From contig CADCEC010000005.1 of assembly GCA_902800395.1 (NCBI GenBank), positions 1-64,000 on the forward strand: a DNA stretch of 64,000 bases, written 5' to 3'. The DNA is from an uncultured Bacteroidota bacterium. GTDB lineage: Bacteria; Bacteroidota; Bacteroidia; Bacteroidales; P3. Under the pieces are notes generated by a model. It ran no database searches. It was not told the DNA's origin and worked only from the letters and a program-made list of their open reading frames with translations. Positions 6,851 to 16,358 of this stretch are shown here, in pieces. Position numbers and translations under genes: made by a program. The number at the start of each line of letters is the position of its first letter. The first letter of the stretch is position 1.

Positions 6851-8062
6851 ATGGCAAAACCGACGTGCATAGATTTGTTTGCGGGCTGCGGGGGTCTCTC
6901 CCTCGATTTGTACCTTGCTGGTTGGCAAGGTCTTTTTGCCATTGAAAAAAACGCATTCCCTTTCGAGACACTTAAGCATAACCTCGTCGACAACAAAAAA
7001 CATTTCGACTGGCCCGATTGGCTTCCTCAAACCAATCACGGCATTAATGATGTACTTGATAAATATCAGAACCAGCTGAAAGCTTTGCGGGGCAAAGTCG
7101 ATTTGGTGGCCGGAGGTCCCCCTTGTCAGGGGTTCTCTATGGCTGGCAAACGTGTCGAAGACGATGGGCGCAACCAATTGGTCTTTTCCTACATCAATTT
7201 CATCGATTTGGTGCGTCCCCGTATGCTCCTCTTCGAGAATGTCAAGGGATTCACCTATGCATTCGACAAAAAGAAGGACAACGATGCTGAGCCCTACTCG
7301 CATAAGGTGATTCGTGGATTGCAGAAGTTGGGGTATAAAGTCAAACCATATGTCTTTGACTTCTCCAACTACGGTGTTCTCCAACGTCGCAAACGTTTCA
7401 TTTTAGTGGGCGTCCAAAATGGATTGGGCAACCCCGACAACTTCGAGCAGCAGTTATCGGCTCATCGTGATGCTTTCTTGAAAAGCAAAGGGTTGAAGCC
7501 TACAGCAACTCTGCAGGAGGTCATATCCGATTTGCTTCGCAGCAATGGGGAACTTCCCACGCCAGACCGGAGAGGCTTCAATTCTGGGGTATATGGCAAA
7601 GGAAGAATAAGCAATTACGCAAAGGTGATGCGTGGGGATTATCCGAAGACGCATACCATTCCGGACAGTCATAGCTTTGCCCATCATTCACCTGACAAGA
7701 CGGCCTTATTCCAACGCCTTCTGTCCGAATACCAACCCAGAGGCAAACGCATTGATGGCAAATCCCGTGAGGCTTGGGGCATCAAGCAGCGTGGAATAAC
7801 GGTGTTAGACCCTAATGCCGTTTCGCCAACCATAACAGGACAGCCCGACGACTATCTGCATTATGCCGAACCTCGCATTATGACCGTCCGGGAGTGCGCC
7901 CGCATCCAGTCGTTCCCCGATTGGTACGAGATAAGAGCAAAATATACCACGGGGGGAGATATGCGCAAGCTTGAGGTGCCACGCTACTCTCAAGTCGGCA
8001 ATGCCATACCGCCACTCTTTGCAGAGTTGGCAGGGAAAGTAGCGAAACAAATATTGTATTAA
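6851..8062 (+). CDS. DNA (cytosine-5) methyltransferase 1
   Basis: This 403-residue C5 methyltransferase has the family motifs in order. Motif I is DLFAGCGGLS (9-18). Motif IV is GGPPCQGFS with the catalytic Cys at residue 92. ENVKGF is motif VI, QRRKRFILVG motif VIII, and QVGNAIPP motif X near the end. It transfers a methyl group from SAM to cytosine, presumably protecting host DNA. It is the first gene of a tight operon; the HamA-like gene follows after 20 bases. The target recognition region (about residues 200-330) is unlike those of the two methyltransferases downstream, so it should have its own target. Confidence 0.9.
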   Translation: MAKPTCIDLFAGCGGLSLDLYLAGWQGLFAIEKNAFPFETLKHNLVDNKKHFDWPDWLPQTNHGINDVLDKYQNQLKALRGKVDLVAGGPPCQGFSMAGKRVEDDGRNQLVFSYINFIDLVRPRMLLFENVKGFTYAFDKKKDNDAEPYSHKVIRGLQKLGYKVKPYVFDFSNYGVLQRRKRFILVGVQNGLGNPDNFEQQLSAHRDAFLKSKGLKPTATLQEVISDLLRSNGELPTPDRRGFNSGVYGKGRISNYAKVMRGDYPKTHTIPDSHSFAHHSPDKTALFQRLLSEYQPRGKRIDGKSREAWGIKQRGITVLDPNAVSPTITGQPDDYLHYAEPRIMTVRECARIQSFPDWYEIRAKYTTGGDMRKLEVPRYSQVGNAIPPLFAELAGKVAKQILY

Positions 8063-8082
8063 CAGAAAGTGGATGTGCGATT

Positions 8083-8916
8083 ATGAATAATGTCTTCAAG
8101 AAAATAGATGTAAGGGTTTTTGACAAATTCCTAGACAAATTTGCTGAAAAATACATCGAGCAACGCACAGCATTATCTTCGTCAGTTATCGAAGAGGCGT
8201 TAAAAGTATCGGAAGGACTTGGAACTGGGTTTGATTTATCTCAAATAAAATCAATTGTTAAACAAAACGCTGTATATATTGACCCAATAAGAGAAAAAGG
8301 CGATACACCCGATCCCGTCAACGATATATATCGTAGCGATTTAGGAGAATTACTGACAACATATTATTTCGAAGAAAAGCTTGACGATGGCCAACGTTAT
8401 ATCATCCCGGCAAAGAACATTAGCACCCGAGAACGTTATGATATGCCAGGGAGAGGTATTGATGCCATTGGATACCGCATCAAAGAAGATGGAACGTATG
8501 AATTACTCATTGCTGAAGCTAAGGTTTCTGGCCAAAAACAGAACCCTCCTGCTGTTGTTGACCAAACAGGTGATTCCATATACAAAACCCACAAAAAATA
8601 CCATGATAATCCCGACACATTGAAGCAACGATTAGTTGAGTTTTCCAAAAATTTGGACACAAAAGATGTAATTGCAATAATGTTTTTTGTAATTAGTTTG
8701 GAAAACAAAACCAACAATTGTGAAATTACCTATGGCTGTGGTCTAGTACGCGACTATACATGTGTTGATGAGACAAAAGATTATGGCAAGATGCAATCCA
8801 ACGCAAATGAATTTGCTCCAGGTAATATTCATTTTGCTATCTTGTCTTTTACAGAAGAGACTATAGATAGTACGATAGACTTGTTTTATAAAAAAGTTCA
8901 GGAGCTTACAAAATGA
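8083..8916 (+). CDS. HamA-like (DUF1837-type) nuclease, 277 aa
   Basis: The central region has the layout of the Hachiman effector HamA: RSDLGELLTTYYFEE, then PGRGIDAIGY with Asp127, then LLIAEAK with Glu145 and Lys147. This D...ExK arrangement fits a PD-(D/E)XK nuclease. The next gene is a Ski2-like helicase whose ATG overlaps this stop (ATGA), exactly the HamA-HamB pairing. In Hachiman the helicase senses DNA and releases HamA to degrade it. Here the pair is preceded and followed by cytosine methyltransferases, which is not the minimal two-gene Hachiman layout. The family call rests on motif pattern and neighbour and needs a profile search. Confidence 0.6.
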   Translation: MNNVFKKIDVRVFDKFLDKFAEKYIEQRTALSSSVIEEALKVSEGLGTGFDLSQIKSIVKQNAVYIDPIREKGDTPDPVNDIYRSDLGELLTTYYFEEKLDDGQRYIIPAKNISTRERYDMPGRGIDAIGYRIKEDGTYELLIAEAKVSGQKQNPPAVVDQTGDSIYKTHKKYHDNPDTLKQRLVEFSKNLDTKDVIAIMFFVISLENKTNNCEITYGCGLVRDYTCVDETKDYGKMQSNANEFAPGNIHFAILSFTEETIDSTIDLFYKKVQELTK

Positions 8917-11900
8917 AATCGAGCAATCCTATTATAGCAAGTCTGTTGTCTGATGAAAAAATTCAGGCGCTACTTGATAAGCAAGAAAGAACTTATTGGG
9001 AATCTACTATTGGCATAACTGATGGCAGGAACGTTACCGAATCAATGTCATTGCCTAAAATAACTTTCTTGTTTACCATGTTTTCCTTCGAGAATCCAAA
9101 GAAACAAGATGTCGCTGAATTGGCATATAAATTACTGAAAACCTTCCCTATAGAAGACATGTCCCAACGGATAGAGTGGAACGATTTGGTAAATCTACAG
9201 GTAAGTGATGAGTATCTGCCTTACCATTTCCTACTTGCAAGCGTTGCTTTGCTGTCCAACAAAACCATATCGGCTCGACTGTCCTTGTCCAACTATGTGG
9301 AGCCGCAAATCGAGGAATCCGATTGGGGGAAACGAATGATTGCAGGGACTATTCATTCATTGCTCTATCTAATTAGGAAACAAGAGGGTTTCAACGATAT
9401 CCGAAAGGCCATAAATCAGATAGACAAGCTCCGACAAGAACAATCCTTGTTCGAGTCCAACCATCTGAATGCCTTTAATGCCGGTCGACAAACCGAGGAG
9501 GCATTATGGCTGGTTGCCCTATATCATACTTCCAAGGCGGTTGTAGAAACAGCACAGTATATTCTGCACGGGTACAGCTATCCAGGTCGAAAAATCGACA
9601 CCATTGTCCGTCAACACATCGACATTGCCCGAAAACTAACCAAAGCCGAGCGCTTCAAAAGCATCCTGAACATTATCGAGTCTGACCTATATAGCTTGAT
9701 AGCCAATTCCATCTGGACGGGGACCACATTCCAAGAGAAAGTGAAATTGTTATGCAAGCAAAAAAGTGGGTTAGGAATGTTGGAACTGCTTCCGTCGCAA
9801 CGGGATGCTATGAGCAAGAACCTTTTCGACGTTGCGGCCAATGCCATCGTTCTCCAAATGCCCACCAGTGCCGGAAAAACCTTGTTGGCCGAATTCAATA
9901 TCGTTGTCACCAAATCCCTGTTGCCGCAGTCAAAGGTGGTCTATGTTGTACCGTCGAGGGCTTTGGTCAACCAGGTATATCACGATTTGAGGACGGATTT
10001 GTCATCGTTGGGTCTCTCTGTTGAAAAAACGTCCTCAGTGAACGAAGTGGACCCCTCTGAAGACGCTTTCCTGCAAGCTGACGAAATAGATGTGTTGATT
10101 TCAACTCCCGAGAAGTTGGATTTGCTTGTCAGAAGAGATCACCCGTCGGTACGCGACGTCTCGATGTTCATCGTGGACGAGGCACATACCATTCGCAATG
10201 GTGCAAGAGGAGCACGATTGGAATTGTTGATTGCCATCTTGAGGAGAGAACGCCCCAATGCGAAGTACATGCTCCTTTCCCCCTTCCTCCCCGGTGACAA
10301 AACTTCCATTCAGGAATGGTTGGGTGGAGGAAACACCATCGAAGTCCAGTGGAAACCTTCCGAAAAAGTTGTGTTTGGCGTAAAGGTTACAGAAAAAAAG
10401 GTGAAAACGCAAATGGTTCCCTCGCCATACGCCGCTCCTTATCAACAAGAATACTCTTCAGAAGAACCCATAGATATTCCTCTTCAAACCACTGCCGACA
10501 AAGAAAGGATACTTGAATACACCTGTAAGCGTTTTGTGGAAAGAGGCAAAACCCAACTGATACTCTGCCAAGGAAGGCCTTCCGCCAATAATACGGCTAA
10601 AGACATCTTCAATTGGGTTGATGCACCAAATAGCCTTGATGCTGATATTCAGTTGGTCCAAAAATATTTGGAGGAGGAAATGGGATGTGCAACCCTTTTC
10701 TCCCAATTGCTCTCAAAGAGGATTGCCGTGCATCATGCGGGCCTTTCCGATGAAACCAAACTGCTGATTGAGCATCTTATCCGTGAGAGGCAAATCCAGT
10801 ACGTATGTGCTACCACCACCGTTGCCGAGGGCGTTAATTTCCCTGTTTCTTCAGTCTATTTCGATTCCTATTACCGAGGACAGTCCAGAAAAGAAAATCT
10901 TCTGTCGTCAAATGACTTCTGGAACATTGCGGGTCGTGCAGGAAGAACCATGGTGGATGATTTCGGAAAAATCATCTTGCCTTTCAACACAAAACAGAAC
11001 AAGGAGTTGGGGTTGGGTATTGTCAACAAAAGCACCGAGGAGATTGCTAGTGTTTTGGCCCGGCTGTTTGATGACAGGCAAAGGATTATCACCACTCTGG
11101 AAACCGACGACCATGCTCTAAATCAATTGTCGTATGAGTATGCAGATTCCTTTGCCCCGCTGTTCCAATATTTTATTCATCTGTTGCATGTGTCGAAGAA
11201 CGAGTATGTTCAAGATGTGGAAGATTTGTTCAAGGACACCTTTATATACAGCAAGCTGAGCCTCACCGAGCAGGCTGACTTCATTGACTTGTGCAAGAAG
11301 ATTTATCAGACTATTGAAGCCAAGTATTCTTCGCAAACAGGTCTATTGAGCTTTGCCGACAAGACGGGATTCTCAGTGCCTTCGGTACTGAAGATTATGA
11401 AGGAAAAATCACAGAACATGTTAATATCCGACCTTGACAGTTGGAAACCGGAGAATCTTTTCAATAGGAGAGACTCGTCCAACTTGACCGAGAAGATTCG
11501 TGTGGTTGCTGCACTTCCCGAAACTGGATTGGGTACGGATTCCAAAGTGTCTGAATTTAACCCCGAGATAGTTGCGAAGGTGTTGATTGCTTGGGTACAT
11601 GGAGACAAATTGAACAGCATATCATCGCTACACCCCAGTTTTCAGAATGACGACATCACAAGCCAAATTACAAGTTTTGTGAATTATATGAACAGTGCAC
11701 GGTTCAAGGCATCGTGGGGGTTGAGTGCATTGGAAGGCATTGTCAAAGGTGTTAATACCGAGGTAAAAGACAGTTATGTACCGTCGTACGTTTACTATGG
11801 TGTGGACGACAAGAAAGCCTTGGCTCTTCGCATGGTAGGCATTCCTCGCAGCCTATCTCCGAGTCTATCGCAAGCCATCACAGATGAAGTGTCGAACTAC

Positions 11901-12032
11901 TCTTTTGTTAGGCTTCGCAAGACCATCAGTGACTTGCCCTTGCGTGACTGGGATGCATTAACTCCGGCACATTCAAAACTGTCAGGTGAAGAGTGGAAGA
12001 GGATTGTCGGTATTTTGATGGAAGGGAGGTGA
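8913..12032 (+). CDS. HamB-like superfamily 2 helicase, 1039 aa
   Basis: A long N-terminal helical domain (about 1-300) precedes a Ski2-like helicase core. Walker A is MPTSAGKTLLAE near residues 316-327, motif Ia is VYVVPSRALV, motif II is VDEAH near 420, motif V is ATTTVAEGVNFP and motif VI is IAGRAGR near 673. The C-terminal 350 residues are helical. A Hel308/Ski2-like core next to a DUF1837-like nuclease is the Hachiman arrangement. It overlaps the upstream gene by 4 bases and ends two bases before the next methyltransferase start. Likely an ATP-driven translocase that couples DNA sensing to the HamA-like nuclease. Confidence 0.75.
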   Translation: MKSSNPIIASLLSDEKIQALLDKQERTYWESTIGITDGRNVTESMSLPKITFLFTMFSFENPKKQDVAELAYKLLKTFPIEDMSQRIEWNDLVNLQVSDEYLPYHFLLASVALLSNKTISARLSLSNYVEPQIEESDWGKRMIAGTIHSLLYLIRKQEGFNDIRKAINQIDKLRQEQSLFESNHLNAFNAGRQTEEALWLVALYHTSKAVVETAQYILHGYSYPGRKIDTIVRQHIDIARKLTKAERFKSILNIIESDLYSLIANSIWTGTTFQEKVKLLCKQKSGLGMLELLPSQRDAMSKNLFDVAANAIVLQMPTSAGKTLLAEFNIVVTKSLLPQSKVVYVVPSRALVNQVYHDLRTDLSSLGLSVEKTSSVNEVDPSEDAFLQADEIDVLISTPEKLDLLVRRDHPSVRDVSMFIVDEAHTIRNGARGARLELLIAILRRERPNAKYMLLSPFLPGDKTSIQEWLGGGNTIEVQWKPSEKVVFGVKVTEKKVKTQMVPSPYAAPYQQEYSSEEPIDIPLQTTADKERILEYTCKRFVERGKTQLILCQGRPSANNTAKDIFNWVDAPNSLDADIQLVQKYLEEEMGCATLFSQLLSKRIAVHHAGLSDETKLLIEHLIRERQIQYVCATTTVAEGVNFPVSSVYFDSYYRGQSRKENLLSSNDFWNIAGRAGRTMVDDFGKIILPFNTKQNKELGLGIVNKSTEEIASVLARLFDDRQRIITTLETDDHALNQLSYEYADSFAPLFQYFIHLLHVSKNEYVQDVEDLFKDTFIYSKLSLTEQADFIDLCKKIYQTIEAKYSSQTGLLSFADKTGFSVPSVLKIMKEKSQNMLISDLDSWKPENLFNRRDSSNLTEKIRVVAALPETGLGTDSKVSEFNPEIVAKVLIAWVHGDKLNSISSLHPSFQNDDITSQITSFVNYMNSARFKASWGLSALEGIVKGVNTEVKDSYVPSYVYYGVDDKKALALRMVGIPRSLSPSLSQAITDEVSNYSFVRLRKTISDLPLRDWDALTPAHSKLSGEEWKRIVGILMEGR

Positions 12033-12034
12033 TT

Positions 12035-13246
12035 ATGCCGAAAAAGAAATATACATTCATAGACTTATTCGCAGGCTGCGGAGGGCTATCGGAAGGATTC
12101 TACCGAGAAGGATTCGAGGCTCTTGCTCATGTGGAAATAGACCACTGGGCTTGTGAAACATTGCGGACAAGGATGAAGTATTATGGGTATAAAGAGTATG
12201 AGAAAGAAGTAATTGAACACGACATAACATCAAAAGACATCCTTGAAAGAATTGACAATGCTGTAGATGGAAGAACTATTGACATCATCATAGGAGGTCC
12301 ACCTTGCCAGGCATATTCAACAGCAGGTAGAGTTAGAGATGGCAAGAAAATGGCAACCGATCCTCGCAATTATCTCTTTGAGAGTTATGTGAAGATTCTG
12401 GAACATTATCAGCCGAAATTCTTTGTTTTTGAGAATGTAACCGGTCTTCTTTCTGCTCAAGTTGAGGGTGCTCCAATATTCCCAAAGGTACTTAAGTCTT
12501 TGGGTAAGAGGTATAAGGTGATTGGCAATCCCGAAATACTTGTTCTTAATACTGCTGATTATGGTGTTCCCCAACTGCGCAAAAGGGTAATAATCATCGG
12601 TGTACGGAAGGATGTCGACAAAGATCCTTTGCAACTGTACCAAGATGTTGTAAAGACTCATTGGAATCCAGAAACTCCAGAATTCGAAAGAAAAGGCAGA
12701 AAACACTTTGTTGACGTAAAACAGGCAATAGGTGACTTGCCACCCGTTGAGCCCGGATATGACGCATCAACAGAAGAATACAACTATCCTTGCAATAATG
12801 ATTTTTTGAAAAGAATAGGGAAGAAAGGTACTCACCCCCTGATGGATCATTTTGCCCGTAAACATAACGACTTGGATAGAGAAAGATTTCAGGTTATGAT
12901 TCATAATCATTGGTCTTTCGGTCAGCTCAGACGAGCAATGCCGCAATATGAGCACGAACACGCACGAGTATTTGATAACAGCTATGTGGTTCAGTGGTGG
13001 GATTTGCCGTCCAAGACAATTCTCGCCCATATTCACAAGGATGGCTTTCAATTCATACATCCTGATGAAGCACAGAGGCGTACTTTTACCGTTCGGGAAG
13101 CTGCCAGAATACAATCCTTCCCTGATGACTTTGAGTTTAAAGGTTCTCGGGGTGAAAAATACAAACAGATTGGGAATGCCGTTCCTCCCCTTTTTGCAGA
13201 GGCTTTGGCAAAATCTGTAAAAAAGAATTTAGAAGATATTGAGTAA
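12035..13246 (+). CDS. DNA (cytosine-5) methyltransferase 2
   Basis: A 403-residue C5 methyltransferase starting at the ATG at 12035, behind a GGGAGG ribosome-binding-like sequence and two bases after the helicase stop. Motif I is DLFAGCGGLSEG (10-21), motif IV GGPPCQAYSTAG (catalytic Cys91), motif VI FENVTG, motif VIII QLRKRVIIIG, and motif X QIGNAVPP. Together with the next gene it makes the methyltransferase pair expected of a LlaJI/BsuMI-like system, in which two enzymes each methylate one strand of an asymmetric site. Base composition is more AT-rich than in the genes further down. Confidence 0.9.
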   Translation: MPKKKYTFIDLFAGCGGLSEGFYREGFEALAHVEIDHWACETLRTRMKYYGYKEYEKEVIEHDITSKDILERIDNAVDGRTIDIIIGGPPCQAYSTAGRVRDGKKMATDPRNYLFESYVKILEHYQPKFFVFENVTGLLSAQVEGAPIFPKVLKSLGKRYKVIGNPEILVLNTADYGVPQLRKRVIIIGVRKDVDKDPLQLYQDVVKTHWNPETPEFERKGRKHFVDVKQAIGDLPPVEPGYDASTEEYNYPCNNDFLKRIGKKGTHPLMDHFARKHNDLDRERFQVMIHNHWSFGQLRRAMPQYEHEHARVFDNSYVVQWWDLPSKTILAHIHKDGFQFIHPDEAQRRTFTVREAARIQSFPDDFEFKGSRGEKYKQIGNAVPPLFAEALAKSVKKNLEDIE

Positions 13247-14751
13247 TGATATTTGAGGATGTTGGACATATCACTAATAAAGAAGAATTCCTTGAAAAGA
13301 TTCTGGTATATATCCGTTTGGTAGAAGTATTGGCCGAGCGACAGAATATCAGTATACCCCAAGTATCCATTCCTTCTGTTGATATGATTAAAGAAATGAA
13401 GGATATGGGAGTAATATATTCGGAAGGAGACCTCACTCTACTTAAGAAAACTATTGCGGGCATTTATGATAGATTTTTGTCTGCGTTGTCCTTTTACTTG
13501 ACCCACCAACAGTTGTATGGCAATCAGCTCGACAAATTGAACAACAAAAAACGCAAAGAACTCCAGAAAAAAGAGGCAAAAACACATAAGCCTAAGATGG
13601 TTGATTTCTTTGCGGGAGCAGGAGGACTTAGTTGCGGCTTTACTCAGGCAGGGTTCAAAGTTTGCTTTGCCAACGATTTTGAAGAGGTTTGTGTAAGAAC
13701 ATATCGATACAATCACCCCGAACTCCCTTCTGACAAAGTATTAAAAGAAGACATTAGAAAGATTGTTTCAAACATTGAGAACTATGTGACAGAAGATGTT
13801 GACATTGTGGTAGGAGGACCTCCTTGCCAAGGTTTCAGTAGTGCAAATCAACAGCGCATTATTGATGACCCGCGAAATGAACTATACAAATATTATATTG
13901 AAGCGATAAAGAGAATCTGTCCTAAATTCGTAGTGATGGAAAATGTTAGAGGGATGCTCTCTGTCGCAAATCAGGTTGTTGAAGACTACAAATCCATCCT
14001 GATACAAAAAGATGGTAAAGAGTATTCCTACGATGTTGCTTATCGTTTGTTTAATTCTGTAAACTTTGGAGTGTCTCAAAACAGAGAGAGGTTGATCTAT
14101 GTAGCCATCAGAAATGATATCACTAAATCCAAGCACATTACTCCAGAGCTTCTTTTCCAAAAAATAGAACAAGCTTGTGAAGAGAATCCTCACTATAATT
14201 TACAGTCAGCTCTTGAATTCATAAAACCACTTGATGCACCTCGCATTAAAGGTCAGACGGAAGTGGATGATGAAAAAACTGGAATGAAAATTGGGATAAA
14301 CAACTATGATAGCTGTGGAAATCTTTATCTGAAAAACATTAACTCTGCACGAAAACTACCTTATGTATTCAACCACAAGGCTCGCTATTGTAGCGAAGTA
14401 AACTACGAAATCTTCAAACGTCTGGAACAAGGTGAAGATGCTACAAATCCCAAAATAGCAGACATTATGCCATATGCGCACAGAAATGGGATTTTCAAGG
14501 ATAAGTATTTCAAACTATATGCAGACAAGCCTTGCAGAACCATTACTGCTCACATGAAGATGGATTGCTTGTCACACATTCATCCATATCAAGTGAGAAG
14601 TCTAACACCTCGTGAAGCTGCAAGAGTTCAGTCTTTTCCAGATGACTATCTCTTTCTTGGAGCTTATCTAAAAACCTATATGCAGATAGGTAATGCTGTG
14701 CCAGTATTGATGGCCAAACAAATAGCAACAATAATAAAAAAATATATATGA
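13246..14751 (+). CDS. DNA (cytosine-5) methyltransferase 3 with N-terminal extension
   Basis: 501 residues. The catalytic domain begins only at about residue 117: motif I is DFFAGAGGLSCGF (120-132), motif IV GGPPCQGFSSAN with Cys194, motif VI MENVRGM, and motif X QIGNAVPV. The first 115 residues form a helical, charged domain not found in simple C5 enzymes; it may bind a partner such as the downstream McrB-like protein, which is inference. The ATG overlaps the previous TAA by one base (TAATG), and the stop overlaps the next start (ATGA). It pairs with methyltransferase 2 in the LlaJI-like module. Confidence 0.88.
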   Translation: MIFEDVGHITNKEEFLEKILVYIRLVEVLAERQNISIPQVSIPSVDMIKEMKDMGVIYSEGDLTLLKKTIAGIYDRFLSALSFYLTHQQLYGNQLDKLNNKKRKELQKKEAKTHKPKMVDFFAGAGGLSCGFTQAGFKVCFANDFEEVCVRTYRYNHPELPSDKVLKEDIRKIVSNIENYVTEDVDIVVGGPPCQGFSSANQQRIIDDPRNELYKYYIEAIKRICPKFVVMENVRGMLSVANQVVEDYKSILIQKDGKEYSYDVAYRLFNSVNFGVSQNRERLIYVAIRNDITKSKHITPELLFQKIEQACEENPHYNLQSALEFIKPLDAPRIKGQTEVDDEKTGMKIGINNYDSCGNLYLKNINSARKLPYVFNHKARYCSEVNYEIFKRLEQGEDATNPKIADIMPYAHRNGIFKDKYFKLYADKPCRTITAHMKMDCLSHIHPYQVRSLTPREAARVQSFPDDYLFLGAYLKTYMQIGNAVPVLMAKQIATIIKKYI

Positions 14752-16358
14752 TAAAGTCCGTCTTCTTCTACAAAGAATTGACTCCAGCTGAAGTTGGCAA
14801 AACTGGAACACATGAAATTTACATTCGTTTGCCAAATAATTTTGATTACGAAGCATTCTTTGGCAATATTGCCACAGAAAATGGACCCGTGTTGGAAGTC
14901 AACTTCACTGCTATTGACACAACAAATTCTAATAATGATTCTGTCAATCTTAGATTTGTGTATTTCATAAACTCTAATAGAGAGAAAAGGATACCAAGTT
15001 TAGGTGAGTTATTTAAACTTCATAATGTCCAAGAAGAAGACATCGTTTGCATTGAGAGCCGAGAAAACAGTTCCAAGAAGTCTTTTTATATTCATTTTTA
15101 CAAGAAGGGAGAGATAACAATTTCCCCATCTTCCGTTTTCTTTATGAGAACGGGAGAAGAAATAGTTACTGATCCTGAAAATATCCTAATATCTCAATCT
15201 CTCCAGCAAATCTTCTATGGTGCTCCTGGCACTGGTAAGTCAAACACCATTAAAAACAGTACTGAACAAGCAGAAAAAGAAGGTCGAGTTTTCAGAACCA
15301 CATTTCATCCCGACAGCGACTACTCTACATTTGTGGGTTGCTATAAGCCTGGAATGAAGTCCGCTGACCGGATTTATTCGGCAGAAGAATTGGCAGTAAA
15401 ACTAAAAGAGATTAAGAACTCGGGCGTCACCTACCCTTGCCATAAGTTTGCTGCTCAATATTGGAAGTCACTTAAGGACCTTTCGGTAGATACCATCAAA
15501 CAGATATTGATAGCATGTGGGTTTACGGAATCTATGAACGTGGAAGTCTCCAAAGGTGTTGCTATTGGGCAAGAGTACCTTAACAAAGATGAGGACGGAA
15601 AAATCGTCTATACCTTCACCCCACAAGCCTTCACCAATGCGTATGTGAAAGCGTGGAACACCGAGGAGAATGTCTATTTGATTATTGAGGAAATTAATCG
15701 TGGCAACTGCGCCCAGATATTCGGTGATTTGTTCCAGCTGCTCGACCGCAGGAGTGACGGCTTCTCGGAATATCCTGTGGATGCCGACAGCGACCTCGCA
15801 GAACATATCCGCAAGGAACTTGTCAACAGCCAACGTACAGACTTCCCAGAAGGAGTGAAAGAGGGCAAGAAATTGGTGCTCCCCAGCAACCTCTACATCT
15901 GGGCGACGATGAACACCAGCGACCAGAGCCTCTTCCCCATCGATAGCGCCTTCAAGCGTCGCTGGGATTGGAAATACATACCCATCGAGAATGCCGGCAA
16001 AAACTGGCGAATCAAGGTCAATAACAACGAATATGACTGGTACCAGTTCCTCGAAGCCGTCAACAAGGAGGTGTTCACCCTCACCCATAGCGAGGACAAG
16101 CAGCTGGGATACTTCTTCGCAAAGGCTCAAAACAACGTCATTGATGCCGAAACGCTGGTGAACAAGGTGTATTTCTACCTCTGGACGGATGTGTTCAAAG
16201 ACTACGAATATGAGAGTCAGAAGGCTTTCCGCAAACCGAACAGTACGGAGGCCATCTCGTTCAAAGACTTCTTCGCGGGCGGCAAGATAGATGAAACAAT
16301 GGCCGAACAAGTGCTGATCAATCTTGAACTCAACAAACCGGTAGAAAGCGCCGAATGA
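14748..16358 (+). CDS. McrB-like AAA+ GTPase (LlaJI R1 type)
   Basis: 536 residues. An N-terminal domain of about 150 residues, probably DNA recognition, precedes an McrB-type AAA+ core: Walker A YGAPGTGKS (about 158-166), FHPDSDYSTFVG, IIEEINRGNCAQIFGDLFQL around Walker B, and the TMNTSDQSLFPID sensor with an Arg finger in AFKRRW. In McrBC and LlaJI this protein translocates DNA using GTP and recruits the nuclease subunit, here the next gene, which overlaps by 4 bases. Codon usage changes part-way: roughly the first 700 bases are AT-rich, the rest GC-rich like the following gene, which suggests recombination inside the gene. Confidence 0.85.
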   Translation: MIKSVFFYKELTPAEVGKTGTHEIYIRLPNNFDYEAFFGNIATENGPVLEVNFTAIDTTNSNNDSVNLRFVYFINSNREKRIPSLGELFKLHNVQEEDIVCIESRENSSKKSFYIHFYKKGEITISPSSVFFMRTGEEIVTDPENILISQSLQQIFYGAPGTGKSNTIKNSTEQAEKEGRVFRTTFHPDSDYSTFVGCYKPGMKSADRIYSAEELAVKLKEIKNSGVTYPCHKFAAQYWKSLKDLSVDTIKQILIACGFTESMNVEVSKGVAIGQEYLNKDEDGKIVYTFTPQAFTNAYVKAWNTEENVYLIIEEINRGNCAQIFGDLFQLLDRRSDGFSEYPVDADSDLAEHIRKELVNSQRTDFPEGVKEGKKLVLPSNLYIWATMNTSDQSLFPIDSAFKRRWDWKYIPIENAGKNWRIKVNNNEYDWYQFLEAVNKEVFTLTHSEDKQLGYFFAKAQNNVIDAETLVNKVYFYLWTDVFKDYEYESQKAFRKPNSTEAISFKDFFAGGKIDETMAEQVLINLELNKPVESAE

